Origin: Brevibacillus borstelensis | GTDB lineage: Bacteria; Bacillota; Bacilli; Brevibacillales; Brevibacillaceae | Reading direction: 5' to 3' | Assembly (NCBI RefSeq): GCF_003710865.1 | Contig: NZ_RHHO01000005.1 | Span: 1-64,000 of the forward strand | DNA: 64,000 nucleotides | Shown: in pieces, positions 25,918-34,718 of the stretch | Numbering within the stretch: the first letter of the stretch is position 1 | Layout: the number at the start of each line of letters is the position of its first letter | Notes under the pieces: generated by a model | What the model was told of the DNA's origin: nothing | The model's input: the letters and a program-made list of their open reading frames with translations, nothing else | Database searches by the model: none | Position numbers and translations under genes: made by a program

Positions 25918-25974
25918 TGACTGCCCACTCCCTCCGGCCTTTTTGTCCCATGTATATGTCAGGAGTCGTCCTAA

Positions 25975-26009
25975 TAGAAAGAGACTCTCCAAAAGAGGTG
26001 AGTCTCCAA
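25975..26009 (-). terminator. Hairpin after the 26040-26681 gene
   Basis: GAGACTC pairs with GAGTCTC across a 12-base loop; on the minus strand TTTCTATT follows. Confidence 0.5.
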
Positions 26010-26039
26010 GCTGTCAAATGCGGCCAAACCTTTGTCCTT

Positions 26040-26681
26040 CTACAGATCCCGGCGTTTTCCGGCGCTCGAAATCGTGATTCTCGGCGCGCCCCATTCTTCG
26101 TAGACGATATCCCCCTGTCCGCCCGGCTCGACGGGAAGCTCCAGCCGCACGTTTTCCCGGCTCTTCACTTCAACCGGGTACCCGGTTAGAACCGCCGCTC
26201 TTTTTCGCCCAGAAGGACCGTATACGCTGATTTCAAACCGGGCTGGCTGTTCTCCGTGATTTTGCAGCACAACCACACACGTTCCGTTGCGTACCCCTTC
26301 GGCTGACGTTTTCGCTGTGCAGCCAGACCGTTCTTCCTTGTACTCCAGCATGTAAATCCCGTCCGCAAAGTTCCGCTGGTACCACCTCACCAGCTCCTGC
26401 TGCTTCGGCAACAGGCCAACGGCAAGCAGCAAAACAAGCAGCATGATCCCTGGCCGCTTGGTTACGTAGACCATCATGGCGTATGCCAAAGCCATCATGC
26501 TTAGTGGCAAAAAAGCGGCATAGTGCAAACCCGATGTTCCGTTTGACCACGCCGGGACGCCGAAGATTTGAAACAAATTATCCACCAATTGAACTTCATG
26601 GGGAAACCGGGCGTTCATGATCCACGCCAGAAAAAATAAAAAGATGGCGGCGAGTGTGGTGCGCCACTTGCGTCCAAACAT
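26040..26681 (-). CDS. Membrane protein of unknown function, 213 aa
   Basis: Three membrane segments lie in the first 110 residues and a soluble beta-rich domain of about 100 residues follows (from GIYMLEYKEE to the end). The external part contains CTAK and GTCVVVL with two Cys that could form a disulfide. AAGGAG upstream supports the ATG at 26681. I do not recognise the family. Confidence 0.6.
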   Translation of the reverse strand: MFGRKWRTTLAAIFLFFLAWIMNARFPHEVQLVDNLFQIFGVPAWSNGTSGLHYAAFLPLSMMALAYAMMVYVTKRPGIMLLVLLLAVGLLPKQQELVRWYQRNFADGIYMLEYKEERSGCTAKTSAEGVRNGTCVVVLQNHGEQPARFEISVYGPSGRKRAAVLTGYPVEVKSRENVRLELPVEPGGQGDIVYEEWGAPRITISSAGKRRDL

Positions 26682-26800
26682 GAAAAAGCTCTCCTTCCCG
26701 TTCTTGCAAAAGAAACGCATGCAGGCGATGTTCTCCCGTTGATATACGCAGCACTCACCCTCCAGGTCACTTTTTGCAGAGAAATCGTCGGCATCCGTAC

Positions 26801-26840
26801 AAAAAAGAGGGCCTCAAGCCGATGCTGTGAGACCCTCTTT
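26801..26840 (-). terminator. Terminator of prfC
   Basis: AAAGAGGG-CCTCA pairs with TGTGAG-CCCTCTTT across nine bases, and the minus strand continues with TTTTTT. Confidence 0.8.
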
Positions 26841-26862
26841 GAGCTTCATGCCGTTTGCTGGC

Positions 26863-28458
26863 TCAAGCCTGGGATTTTAATCCCAGCGAGCTTTCATGAA
26901 ACCTGATGTTGGAGTATTTTTCGATCGCCATGCGGAGCTGGTATTCGCTTTCGAACAGCATGACCGGACGTCCGTAGCGGTCTGTAACCGTCTTGTTCTT
27001 GAGGGCATCCAATGCCGCCTTCTCACCCTCCAGCCAGCGCGCGATCTGATAAGGCATCCGTGTGAGCATAATATCTACCCCGTACTCGGCTTTCAGGCGG
27101 TATTCCAGGACTTCAAACTGCAGCACGCCTACTACCCCGAGAATCAGGTCCTCCATCGGATAGGTGCGGAAGAGCTGGACCGTTCCCTCTTCGGTAAGCT
27201 GCATGATGCCTTTCTGGAATTGCTTGTGCTTCATCGCGTCTTTCACCATCACGCGGGAGAAAAACTCAGGCGAGAAGTGCGGCATTTCTTCGTACTCCAG
27301 CGGCTGGCCGACACACAGCGTATCGCCGATCTGGAAAATGCCCGGGTCAAACAGGCCGATGACGTCACCTGCATAGGACTCCTCGACGATTTCCCTGTCC
27401 TGGGCCATAAACTGGACCGGCTGAGCCAGCTTGATGTCTTTGCCAAGACGGACGTGCTTGACCGTCATGCCCCGCTCAAAACGGCCCGAGCAGATGCGCA
27501 AAAAGGCGACGCGGTCGCGGTGGGCCGGGTTCATGTTGGCCTGGATTTTGAAGATAAAGCCGGAGAACGGACGCTGGCTCGGCTCGATCAAGCCGATGTT
27601 GCTCTTCTTCGGCGAAGGCGGCGGAGCCATTTGCAGGAAGTTGTCCAGGAATGTCTGCACACCAAAATTGTTGATCGCGCTTCCGAAAAACACAGGCGTC
27701 AATTCGCCCTTGTTGATCAATTCCATGTCAAAATCGTCTCCCGCTACGTCAAGCAGAGAGATTTCATCCTGAAGCTGCTGCCACAGGTCCTGACCGACGC
27801 GCTCTCCGATCATCGGGTCGTCCGCCCCGCTTACTTCGAAAAAGCTGATCTCCTGGTGCTCGGAGCCGCTTTGATACAATTCAACGCGGGACTTCGCACG
27901 GTCGTACACGCCGCTGAAGTAATTCCCCATCCCGATCGGCCAGTTCATCGGGTACGAGCGAATGCCCAGTACGCGTTCGATTTCCTCCAGCAGCTCAAAC
28001 GGGTCTTTCCCGTGGCGGTCCAGCTTGTTGATAAAGGTAAAGATCGGGATGCCGCGCATCCGGCACACCTTGAAAAGCTTGATGGTTTGCGCCTCGACCC
28101 CTTTGGCCACGTCGATGATCATCACCGCCGCATCCGCTGCTGTCAGCGTACGATACGTATCCTCACTGAAGTCCTGGTGACCCGGCGTGTCCAAAATGTT
28201 GATATGATGTCCCTTGTATTCGAAGTCCATCGCACTGGACGTTACGGAGATACCCCGCTTCTTCTCGATCTCCATCCAGTCGGAAGTGGCGTGCTTGGAG
28301 TTTTTTCTCCCTTTTACCATGCCTGCCTCGCGGATTGCTCCGCCGAAGTACAGCAGCTTTTCCGTCATGGTCGTTTTACCCGCGTCCGGGTGGGAGATAA
28401 TCGCAAAGGTACGCCGTTTTGCAATTTCTTGTTCCCATTGGGGGTTCACTTGACTCAT
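26863..28458 (-). CDS. prfC: Peptide chain release factor 3
   Basis: The 531-aa GTPase recycles class I release factors from the ribosome. It has the P-loop SHPDAGKTT, the switch II DTPGHQDFSEDTYR and the NKLD motif, and the RF3-type C-terminal domains. The ATG at 28458 is chosen because AGGAG lies seven bases upstream; the frame extends to 28623 but that would overlap the next gene. It is divergent from the M32 carboxypeptidase gene. Confidence 0.96.
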   Translation of the reverse strand: MSQVNPQWEQEIAKRRTFAIISHPDAGKTTMTEKLLYFGGAIREAGMVKGRKNSKHATSDWMEIEKKRGISVTSSAMDFEYKGHHINILDTPGHQDFSEDTYRTLTAADAAVMIIDVAKGVEAQTIKLFKVCRMRGIPIFTFINKLDRHGKDPFELLEEIERVLGIRSYPMNWPIGMGNYFSGVYDRAKSRVELYQSGSEHQEISFFEVSGADDPMIGERVGQDLWQQLQDEISLLDVAGDDFDMELINKGELTPVFFGSAINNFGVQTFLDNFLQMAPPPSPKKSNIGLIEPSQRPFSGFIFKIQANMNPAHRDRVAFLRICSGRFERGMTVKHVRLGKDIKLAQPVQFMAQDREIVEESYAGDVIGLFDPGIFQIGDTLCVGQPLEYEEMPHFSPEFFSRVMVKDAMKHKQFQKGIMQLTEEGTVQLFRTYPMEDLILGVVGVLQFEVLEYRLKAEYGVDIMLTRMPYQIARWLEGEKAALDALKNKTVTDRYGRPVMLFESEYQLRMAIEKYSNIRFHESSLGLKSQA

Positions 28459-28615
28459 TTTCATTCTCCTGTCGCTTGCGTCTCTGTCATCTTTCACTGT
28501 TACGATTATAACGGCAAATGCACCCGTCATCCACCTAGTATTTTTTTTACAAACAGGTATAATGTTAGTTGTAAAAATTTTTTGACTGTATGTACATATG
28601 GTTAGGAGGTAACCC

Positions 28616-30133
28616 ATGTCCACAAACGAAAACCGTTCGGCTGCCTTTCGCGCGTACGTGAAGAAAATGGCGAGCTACAATCAGGCTATCTCCGTCCTCT
28701 ATTGGGACAAAAGCACGCAGGCGCCGAAAAAAGGAATGGATGCGCGCTCAGAAGTGATCGGCATGCTCGCAGGAGAGCAGTTCCGGCTGGCCACCTCCAA
28801 AGAAATGGAAGAGCATTTGGAAGCGCTGAGCGACCCGCAAGTGCTGGAGACGCTGGACGATGTGACCCGCGCGACCGTTCTCGATTGCAAAAAGGATTTT
28901 GAACGCAACAAAAAAATTCCTGCCGACCGCTATGAGGAATACGTCGTCCTCACTTCTCAGGCCGAAACCGTCTGGGAAGAGGCGCGGGCCAAGAGCGACT
29001 TTGCCATGTTCCGTCCTTACCTGGAAAAAATCGTCAACTTCCAACTGGAGTTCATCGACTACTGGGGACATGACGGCAAGAACAAATACAACACGCTTCT
29101 CGACCTGTTTGAGCCGGGGATGACTGTAGATCAGCTCGACCCGATCTTCGCTACGCTGCGGGAAAAAACAGTGAAGCTGGTGGCTGCGATCGCTGACTCC
29201 CCGGACAAGCCCGACACTTCGTTTTTGACCAAGCATTTTCCGGAGGCAGAACAGGAGGCTTTCAGCCGCTTTATCCTGGAAAAGATCGGGTATGACTTCC
29301 AGGCAGGCCGGATGGACCGCAGTGTTCACCCCTTCTGTACATCGTTCAATCCCGGTGATGTCCGGATTACGACCCGCTTTGACCCAAATGACTTCAGTTC
29401 CGCTCTGTTCAGCTGTATCCATGAAGCGGGCCACGCGATGTACGAGCAAAATATCGATCCGCGCCTGCTGGGCACGACGCTGTGCGACGGCACTTCCATG
29501 GGCATCCACGAATCCCAGTCCCGCTATTGGGAGAACATGGTCGGGCGCAGTCTGCCGTTCTGGCAGCATTTTTACGGTGACTTGCAAAAAGCGTTCCCGA
29601 ACCAGTTCGCAGGGGTCAGCGTCGAGCAATTTTACCGCGCCATCAATCAGGTGACGCCTTCCTTCATCCGGACCGAAGCAGATGAGCTTACCTACAACCT
29701 GCATGTGATGATCCGCTATGAAATCGAAAAAGGCCTGATCAACCAAACGATTGAAGTAGGCGACCTGCCAACGATTTGGAACGAAAAGATGAAAGAGTAT
29801 CTGGGCATTGTTCCGGAATCGGACAAAGTCGGCGTGCTGCAGGATGTACACTGGTCCGGCGGCAGCTTCGGCTATTTCCCAACCTACTCGCTGGGCAATG
29901 TATATGCTGCCCAGTTTGCCCATGTTATGCAAGAACAAATCAGCGGCTACAACGATTTGATCGCCAGCGGCCAATTCGAACCGACCCGTCAATGGCTGAA
30001 AGAAAATATTCACCAATACGGAAAGATGAAGAGCCCGGGTGAAATCGTCAAGGCAATTACGGGCGAAGGCACCAATGCCACCTACCTGATGAACTACCTG
30101 GAGAAGAAATACTCTGAGATCTACAAGCTTTAA
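28616..30133 (+). CDS. Thermostable-type metallocarboxypeptidase (M32)
   Basis: The 505-aa protein is the Taq/YpwA type carboxypeptidase. The zinc motif HEAGH (CIHEAGHAMYEQ) lies near residue 270, followed by the conserved IHESQSR-WEN. It removes C-terminal residues from peptides in the cytoplasm and has no signal peptide. GGAGG six bases upstream supports the ATG. A TATAAT (28558-28563) lies about 50 bases before the start, and a strong terminator follows. Confidence 0.94.
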   Translation: MSTNENRSAAFRAYVKKMASYNQAISVLYWDKSTQAPKKGMDARSEVIGMLAGEQFRLATSKEMEEHLEALSDPQVLETLDDVTRATVLDCKKDFERNKKIPADRYEEYVVLTSQAETVWEEARAKSDFAMFRPYLEKIVNFQLEFIDYWGHDGKNKYNTLLDLFEPGMTVDQLDPIFATLREKTVKLVAAIADSPDKPDTSFLTKHFPEAEQEAFSRFILEKIGYDFQAGRMDRSVHPFCTSFNPGDVRITTRFDPNDFSSALFSCIHEAGHAMYEQNIDPRLLGTTLCDGTSMGIHESQSRYWENMVGRSLPFWQHFYGDLQKAFPNQFAGVSVEQFYRAINQVTPSFIRTEADELTYNLHVMIRYEIEKGLINQTIEVGDLPTIWNEKMKEYLGIVPESDKVGVLQDVHWSGGSFGYFPTYSLGNVYAAQFAHVMQEQISGYNDLIASGQFEPTRQWLKENIHQYGKMKSPGEIVKAITGEGTNATYLMNYLEKKYSEIYKL

Positions 30134-30137
30134 GCAG

Positions 30138-30172
30138 AAAAAGCGCCTTTCCTTCGGGAGAGGCGCTTTTTC
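30138..30172 (+). terminator. Terminator of the M32 gene
   Basis: AAAAAGCGCCT...TCC pairs with GGGA..AGGCGCTTTTT around a short loop, five bases after the stop. Confidence 0.88.
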
Positions 30173-30286
30173 GTTCACAGTTGTGCCATGGATTCTTCAC
30201 CGCACCTTCACAATCCGCCAACAATTTCCACATACATTTGGTCTATGATGAAAGTGTAAACCATTCGATTAAGCGAGGGGTCCACA

Positions 30287-30433
30287 ATGACAACAACCTT
30301 TTCACAGTGGCTGTGGGGCATGGTTGCCGACGAAGAGACGGCACCGTTCGAGCGGAAGCAATATGTAAAGAACGAGATGGAGCAATTCGTGCCTGCTCAT
30401 CACGAGGAGCTGCTTCCTTATCCGCAGCTGTAA
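30287..30433 (+). CDS. Small acidic protein, 48 aa
   Basis: The product begins MTTTFSQWLWGMVADEE and ends EELLPYPQL. It is acidic and helical, with Trp residues near the N-terminus, and has no Cys. GAGGGG seven bases upstream and a strong terminator at 30554 support expression as a separate gene. I do not recognise the family. Confidence 0.55.
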   Translation: MTTTFSQWLWGMVADEETAPFERKQYVKNEMEQFVPAHHEELLPYPQL

Positions 30434-30553
30434 TACCCAACCAAGACGGAAGCGGCATCGGGGTGTTCAACACTCACCTTGATGAAAGGGAGTTTCTGCC
30501 TGCATTAGAGATGCATATCATTTTATCAATGTGTTGAATATAGCCATAGCCGT

Positions 30554-30579
30554 GCTGCCTTCCGGGCAGCTTTTTTTTT
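30554..30579 (+). terminator. Rho-independent terminator
   Basis: GCTGCC pairs with GGGCAGC over a TTCC loop and nine T follow. It lies about 120 bases after the small gene ending at 30433; I see no further gene in between. Confidence 0.85.
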
Positions 30580-30696
30580 GCTCTTCCCGAAGGAAACCAG
30601 CAGCACCCCCGCTTTTAGGCAACAGCAGGTATCACGTATAATGGAGGAGCAACCTGTCACCGCGATTACGCAAATCGTATCAAAGGAGTGGCACAC

Positions 30697-31263
30697 ATGC
30701 TTCCCTTTACGGAGAAATGGCTCCCCACCTATATCCGGCGGGATTTGACCGTCCTTTTTTGTGGAATCAATCCTGGCAGAGTCTCTGCTACGGCCGGCTT
30801 TCATTATGCCAACCCCGCCAACCTGTTTTGGCGCGGACTTTACGAGGGAGGATTGACTCCCCGGCAGTTGAAGCCGGAGGAAACCGCGTGCCTGCTTGAT
30901 TTCGGCTATGGCATCACCGATCTCGTTTCCCGGCCCACCCGCTCCTCCAGCGATCTAACGGACGCGGATTTCAACACCGGGGCGGAGCAATTCGTCCACA
31001 TGGTTGGCGTTTATCGTCCCCGGGTGGTCTGTTTCAACGGAATTACGGCCTTTCGGCACGCCACCGGCAAAAAGAAGGAGCCTGTTCCCCTAGGACTTCA
31101 ACCTGACCGTTATTTTGGCACAGAGGACTGGCCCGGAAGCTGGGTGTTCGTCATTCCCTCTACCAGCGGCGCCAACGCATCATTTAGCCGCGAAGAACGA
31201 CTGGCCATGTTTTCCGAACTGAGCCTCTTTTTGCAGGAAAAAGGCTGGCATCCGTTCCGATAA
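30697..31263 (+). CDS. mug: G/U(T)-mismatch-specific DNA glycosylase
   Basis: The 188-aa product is of the Mug/TDG uracil-DNA glycosylase family. The catalytic motif GINPG is near residue 29, then NPANLFWR, and the C-terminal recognition loop STSGANA near residue 160. It removes uracil or modified bases opposite guanine. AAAGGAG eight bases upstream supports the ATG at 30697 over a GTG at 30688. Confidence 0.92.
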   Translation: MLPFTEKWLPTYIRRDLTVLFCGINPGRVSATAGFHYANPANLFWRGLYEGGLTPRQLKPEETACLLDFGYGITDLVSRPTRSSSDLTDADFNTGAEQFVHMVGVYRPRVVCFNGITAFRHATGKKKEPVPLGLQPDRYFGTEDWPGSWVFVIPSTSGANASFSREERLAMFSELSLFLQEKGWHPFR

Positions 31264-31276
31264 ACCGGAATGCAGC

Positions 31277-31303
31277 AAAGCGCCCGGAGCGTCAGGCGCT
31301 TTT
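31277..31303 (+). terminator. Terminator of mug
   Basis: AAAGCGCC pairs with GGCGCTTTT across ten bases, 14 bases after the stop. Confidence 0.7.
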
Positions 31304-31313
31304 CGTGCGTTTG

Positions 31314-31401
31314 AAAAAAACGCCCGGTTCTGAACGTTGCCCCAATGGTTTGGATCAGACCAACAATGGGAATGCGGTTCAGAGAAGCGGGCGTTTTTTT
31401 T
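31314..31401. repeat. 88-nt long hairpin element
   Basis: The arms pair in four nested blocks: AAAAAAACGCCCG with CGGGCGTTTTTTT, TCTGAAC with GTTCAGA, CCCA with TGGG, and TGGTTTG with CAGACCA around a three-base loop. It has a terminator-like end on both strands and lies between mug and the convergent flavin reductase gene. It is much longer than the other terminators here. Confidence 0.65.
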
Positions 31402-31461
31402 ACCAAAATTTGTTATCGTTTTTTCCTTCCGTATCCGGCACAGTCAACCTCTTGGGCAGAT

Positions 31462-32013
31462 TTATTTATTGGATGGCAATTGTTTATACCACGCAATAAA
31501 GTTGTCGACAACTTGATCCAGAAAGGCGATGGTCGGCTCGTGGTTCAAATGACCGGCTTCATCAAATTTTTCATGGACAGCGCCGATGTAGACTTCATTC
31601 CCAGGCATGATCGGAGATGAGACGCCTGGAGAGAACAAAATATCGCGCAAATGCTGCTGGGCGCGGACTGAGCCAAGCATGCCCATCGATGAGCCTGCGA
31701 CCATGGAAGGTTTCCCGATCATGACCTTATCCACGCGCGACAGCCAGTCAATGGCATTCTTAAGTACACCCGGGATGGAGTAATTGTATTCCGGCGTTAC
31801 CCATAGTACCGCATCGGCAGCGGCAACCTTGCTTTTGAATTCCTTTACGGCTTCAGGCGGATCATTCTCGATATCCTGGTCGTAATGCGGGAGATCCCGG
31901 ATCGGCAAAATTTCGATCTCCAGACGGCCGTGGTAGCGTTTTTGCATAAATTTGGCGAGCTTCAGGTTGAAGGATTCCTTGCGAATGCTTCCTACGAGAG
32001 CAACTACTTTCAT
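31462..32013 (-). CDS. NADPH-dependent FMN reductase
   Basis: The 183-aa flavodoxin-like protein starts MKVVALVGSIRKESFN (phosphate-binding loop) and has the conserved PEYNYSIPGVLKNAIDWLSR block that binds FMN. Such enzymes (YieF/ChrR, AzoB type) reduce quinones, azo dyes or chromate with NAD(P)H. GGAGGTAT eight bases upstream supports the ATG at 32013. It lies 59 bases downstream of the YwnB-like gene on the same strand and may be co-regulated as a redox-stress unit. Confidence 0.9.
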   Translation of the reverse strand: MKVVALVGSIRKESFNLKLAKFMQKRYHGRLEIEILPIRDLPHYDQDIENDPPEAVKEFKSKVAAADAVLWVTPEYNYSIPGVLKNAIDWLSRVDKVMIGKPSMVAGSSMGMLGSVRAQQHLRDILFSPGVSSPIMPGNEVYIGAVHEKFDEAGHLNHEPTIAFLDQVVDNFIAWYKQLPSNK

Positions 32014-32072
32014 GTGCGATACCTCCAAGCGGTTTTCTTCGATTTAGTTGACTTTGGTTTCGCGGCTGCGAA

Positions 32073-32714
32073 TCACTCTGATTCGGACGAAACCGTAAAA
32101 CGCTCGTTTCGATGCTGCGGATTCTCGATTTCATCCAGTACTGCAATCGCAAAGTCCGCATAGCTTACATAGCTTTGCCCTTTCGCATTCACCAAAAGAT
32201 GATCTTTTCCTTTTTGGTAAGCTCCGGTTCTCTTCCCTTGCGGATCAAAAAAGGCGGATGGACTGATAAACGTCCATTGGATGCCCGTAGATTGCTGCAA
32301 GTCCTCCAGGTTCTTTCCTTGGTTTTGCGCGGTCGCCAGATACTCCTTCGGAAAGTCCGGCGTTTCCATGACACGTGTTGTCTTTGCCTCGTCGACGAAC
32401 AGGCTTCCTGCTCCGCCGACAACGATCAGTCTTGTAGATGGGGCAGCTTTCAACGCTTCGATCAATACTCTGCCTGCTTCAACATGGAGATGCTCACTGC
32501 CCGGCGCTGCACCGAATGCATTTACCACCACATCAAAAGCTTTCAGGTCCTCTGCAGTCAATTGAAAAACATCTTTCTCCAAGACGGCCGTCTTTGGCGC
32601 TGTCAGCTTGGATGCATTTCTCACGATTGCCGTAACCTCATGGCCTCTTTCAATCGCTTCTTTCGCAATGAGGCTCCCCGCTTTCCCTGTGGCACCGATT
32701 ACTCCGATTTTCAT
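32073..32714 (-). CDS. NAD(P)-binding oxidoreductase, YwnB-like
   Basis: The 213-aa protein has an N-terminal Rossmann motif GATGKAGS (residues 7-14) and the layout of atypical short-chain dehydrogenases of the NmrA/YwnB group. In B. subtilis ywnB lies next to the Rrf2 regulator gene ywnA, as here. The reaction is unknown. A nested palindromic operator (32831-32861) is located upstream, identical in core to that before the Rrf2 gene, so Rrf2 control is likely. Confidence 0.85.
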   Translation of the reverse strand: MKIGVIGATGKAGSLIAKEAIERGHEVTAIVRNASKLTAPKTAVLEKDVFQLTAEDLKAFDVVVNAFGAAPGSEHLHVEAGRVLIEALKAAPSTRLIVVGGAGSLFVDEAKTTRVMETPDFPKEYLATAQNQGKNLEDLQQSTGIQWTFISPSAFFDPQGKRTGAYQKGKDHLLVNAKGQSYVSYADFAIAVLDEIENPQHRNERFTVSSESE

Positions 32715-32830
32715 TATGATTTCCTCCTACCATTTTTTATTAGCGTAACCATAAAAAAATGATTGTTGCGGATGAGGATTTGCCATCAGCAATACCATCC
32801 GGTCGAAACGAAAGGAAGGATGGATGCATC

Positions 32831-32861
32831 GTTGTATCGTTGTAAACTACAACATTACAAC
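32831..32861. promoter_or_regulatory. Nested double palindrome, probable YwnA-type operator
   Basis: GTTGTA occurs twice, then TACAAC twice, in mirror order (starts 32831, 32839, 32848 and 32856). The inner pair is GTTGTA-AAC-TACAAC. It lies upstream of the YwnB-like gene and just after the 3' end of the Rrf2 gene. Confidence 0.65.
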
Positions 32862-32876
32862 CAGTCTAAAAAAAAA

Positions 32877-33317
32877 TCATTTAGCACCGCTCTTTATCTT
32901 TTGCGTGAGCTGATTCACTACCTCGTCCACCGTTATATCTGCCAGGAACTGCTCCATTACATTTTGGGCGCGGGTAAATATGAGCTGCAGGACGGCTTGT
33001 ATGTTCGCTCCGACCGGACAATCCGGGTTTGGCTGCTCATGCAGGTGAAAGAGCTGGTCTTCCTCAACTACGTCAACCGCTCGAAAGACATCCAGCAAAC
33101 TGATTTCATCCAGACCTTTCAACAAGTAAGCTCCGCCAGTTCCGGCGCGGACATTGACCAATCCCGCTTTTTTTAGCTGTCCCAATATCCTGCGAATCGT
33201 TACAGGGTTTGTATTTACACTCCCTGCAATCCATTCGGAAGTTCCATGTGCATCCTTGGCGATTGCCAGCAAAGACAGGATGTGGACAGCAATGCTGAAT
33301 CGACTGCTAATTTTCAT
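32877..33317 (-). CDS. Rrf2-family transcriptional regulator, YwnA-like
   Basis: The 146-aa product has a winged helix domain (start MKISSRFSIAVHILSLLAI; recognition region PVTIRRILGQLKKAGLV). It has only one Cys (PDCPVG), so it lacks the three-Cys iron-sulfur cluster of IscR, as is typical of YwnA and CymR-type members. Genes of this kind repress a neighbouring oxidoreductase; the YwnB-like gene follows. Its own promoter contains a GTTGTA...TACAAC repeat, so it is probably autoregulated. Confidence 0.9.
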   Translation of the reverse strand: MKISSRFSIAVHILSLLAIAKDAHGTSEWIAGSVNTNPVTIRRILGQLKKAGLVNVRAGTGGAYLLKGLDEISLLDVFRAVDVVEEDQLFHLHEQPNPDCPVGANIQAVLQLIFTRAQNVMEQFLADITVDEVVNQLTQKIKSGAK

Positions 33318-33333
33318 TTTGTTTCATCCTTCC

Positions 33334-33372
33334 GTTGTAATCATTATAGCTACAACGAATTCCAAATGTCAA
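33334..33372 (-). promoter_or_regulatory. Promoter and operator of the Rrf2 gene
   Basis: On the minus strand TTGACA (33367-33372) and TATAAT (33343-33348) are both consensus with 18-base spacing. GTTGTA (33334-33339) and TACAAC (33351-33356) form an inverted repeat that encloses the -10 box. Confidence 0.8.
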
Positions 33373-33937
33373 CACTGTCTTTATGTCTCCACAGCCTGGT
33401 GACCTCTTTCAGCTCTGATCCGTCAAAGGACAGCTTGTATATATCCGGCATATCGAGCTGTTTCCAAAAATCAAAACCGTAGCGGCTGTCAAAACCATTC
33501 ATAATCAACACCATGAGATTGCCATGGGTGCCGATTACGATATTTTTCCCTTTTAGTCTGCGTAAAACTCGTTTAATGGCCTTTACTCCGCGATCCTGCG
33601 CCGCTTTATTGGACTCCCCTCCATCCCAGGAAAACCCCTCGTCTTCCCAAACTCGCGTGATCGCAGCATGAAAATCCTCCACGGGTTTCTCGCTCAACAC
33701 TCTCTCCTTGAAGTCTTCCTCGATCACGATTTCCTTCTCAAGGCTTACGGCAATCCCTTCAACTGTTTGAATGGCTCGCCGGTATGGACTTGAAAGCACG
33801 TGGTGAATATTCTCTTTTTTTAACAGCTCACTCACTGCTTGGGCATCGCGCAAGCCTTTTTCCGACAACGGTCTTGTCCGCTCCTCCGGCGTATAATCGG
33901 AATGGGCATGTCTTACGAAAAAGATATTGGTTCGCAT
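33350..33937 (-). CDS. Histidine phosphatase superfamily protein
   Basis: The 195-aa protein has the catalytic RHG-like motif FVRHAHS near residue 8 and the second His in IGTHGNLM. These proteins form a phosphohistidine intermediate and act on small phosphorylated metabolites or proteins. The ending lies over the -35 region of the Rrf2 gene. It is 28 bases downstream of the FlaR-like gene, so the two are likely co-transcribed. Confidence 0.88.
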   Translation of the reverse strand: MRTNIFFVRHAHSDYTPEERTRPLSEKGLRDAQAVSELLKKENIHHVLSSPYRRAIQTVEGIAVSLEKEIVIEEDFKERVLSEKPVEDFHAAITRVWEDEGFSWDGGESNKAAQDRGVKAIKRVLRRLKGKNIVIGTHGNLMVLIMNGFDSRYGFDFWKQLDMPDIYKLSFDGSELKEVTRLWRHKDSVDIWNSL

Positions 33938-33965
33938 CGTCTCTCACCTGCATGATCATCAGTAA

Positions 33966-34487
33966 TTACTGCTTTGTGCCAAAGTATTTCTCCATCTCGC
34001 TGTTATCCTTCAGAACGACCAATTTTTCGCTGTATCGACCCAACATTTTTTCAATTTCCGGCTTGCTCTCGTTCTCAAAATGGGCATTCCAGACAAACAT
34101 GTTGCGAAAAATCCGGAAAGTAGGCTTGTAGTTTGCCCGCTCCAGCCCAAGCTTTTGCCGGACAAACCTTTTGATGATCCGAAAAGTCCTTGTGCGATAG
34201 CTTGTATCTAAAAAGATAATCAAATCGGCCCGCTCAAAGCTTGGGTGTACCCATTTATGGTGTACGCCTTCGACAATCCAAACGTCCGCGCTTGTGATCT
34301 CGCCCAGAAGCTCGTCTCTTTCCTCGTCCGTTCTTCTTACATCTCCCGTTTTAAACCGCTTCCAGACAACGTTGTCCAATTCGTAAAACGGAACATCCAG
34401 TTTGGCTGAAAGCAATCGTGCCAAAGTTGTTTTTCCGCTTCCGACAGAGCCGATAATATGGATTTTGGTTGGACCTTTTTTAGCCAT
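33966..34487 (-). CDS. FlaR/adenylate-kinase-like P-loop protein
   Basis: The 173-aa product has a P-loop GSVGSGKTTLA near residue 13 and a nucleoside kinase-like fold (YELDNVVWKR, VEGVHHKWV). Relatives are annotated as DNA topology modulation protein FlaR or AAA family ATPase, but experimental support is thin, and small-molecule kinase activity is plausible. I place the start at 34487; the frame runs open to 34685, but that extension looks non-coding. Confidence 0.8.
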   Translation of the reverse strand: MAKKGPTKIHIIGSVGSGKTTLARLLSAKLDVPFYELDNVVWKRFKTGDVRRTDEERDELLGEITSADVWIVEGVHHKWVHPSFERADLIIFLDTSYRTRTFRIIKRFVRQKLGLERANYKPTFRIFRNMFVWNAHFENESKPEIEKMLGRYSEKLVVLKDNSEMEKYFGTKQ

Positions 34488-34718
34488 GAGACCACCGTTT
34501 TTGCCATTATTTTTTAACCTATCTTCTCCGCAAGCGTCGCTTTTTCCTTTACCTTTTACGCCCGTCCTGTTACCGGCAGCACGCGATTCCAAGAAACCTG
34601 CCTCGATAAACCGTCTGTGTTCTTTTTTCCCCTCTGACAAAAGCAGAACCCTTGCTCTCGAATGCCGAAATGATCGGTCCGCCAAACAAGGGCTCCTTAT
34701 TACATTGCATGCTGCCTG

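Noticed and set aside
26896..28605. Long plus-strand open frame (569 codons) over prfC
   Set aside because: It is exactly antisense to prfC, has no ribosome site and shows His/Arg/Leu-rich composition typical of a mirrored GC-rich gene.
28748..30178. Long minus-strand open frame over the M32 carboxypeptidase
   Set aside because: It is antisense to a gene with a clear HEAGH active site and has no domain of its own.
34488..34685. N-terminal extension of the FlaR-like protein
   Set aside because: The extra 66 residues are low-complexity and not like the family; the P-loop normally lies within 15 residues of the start.
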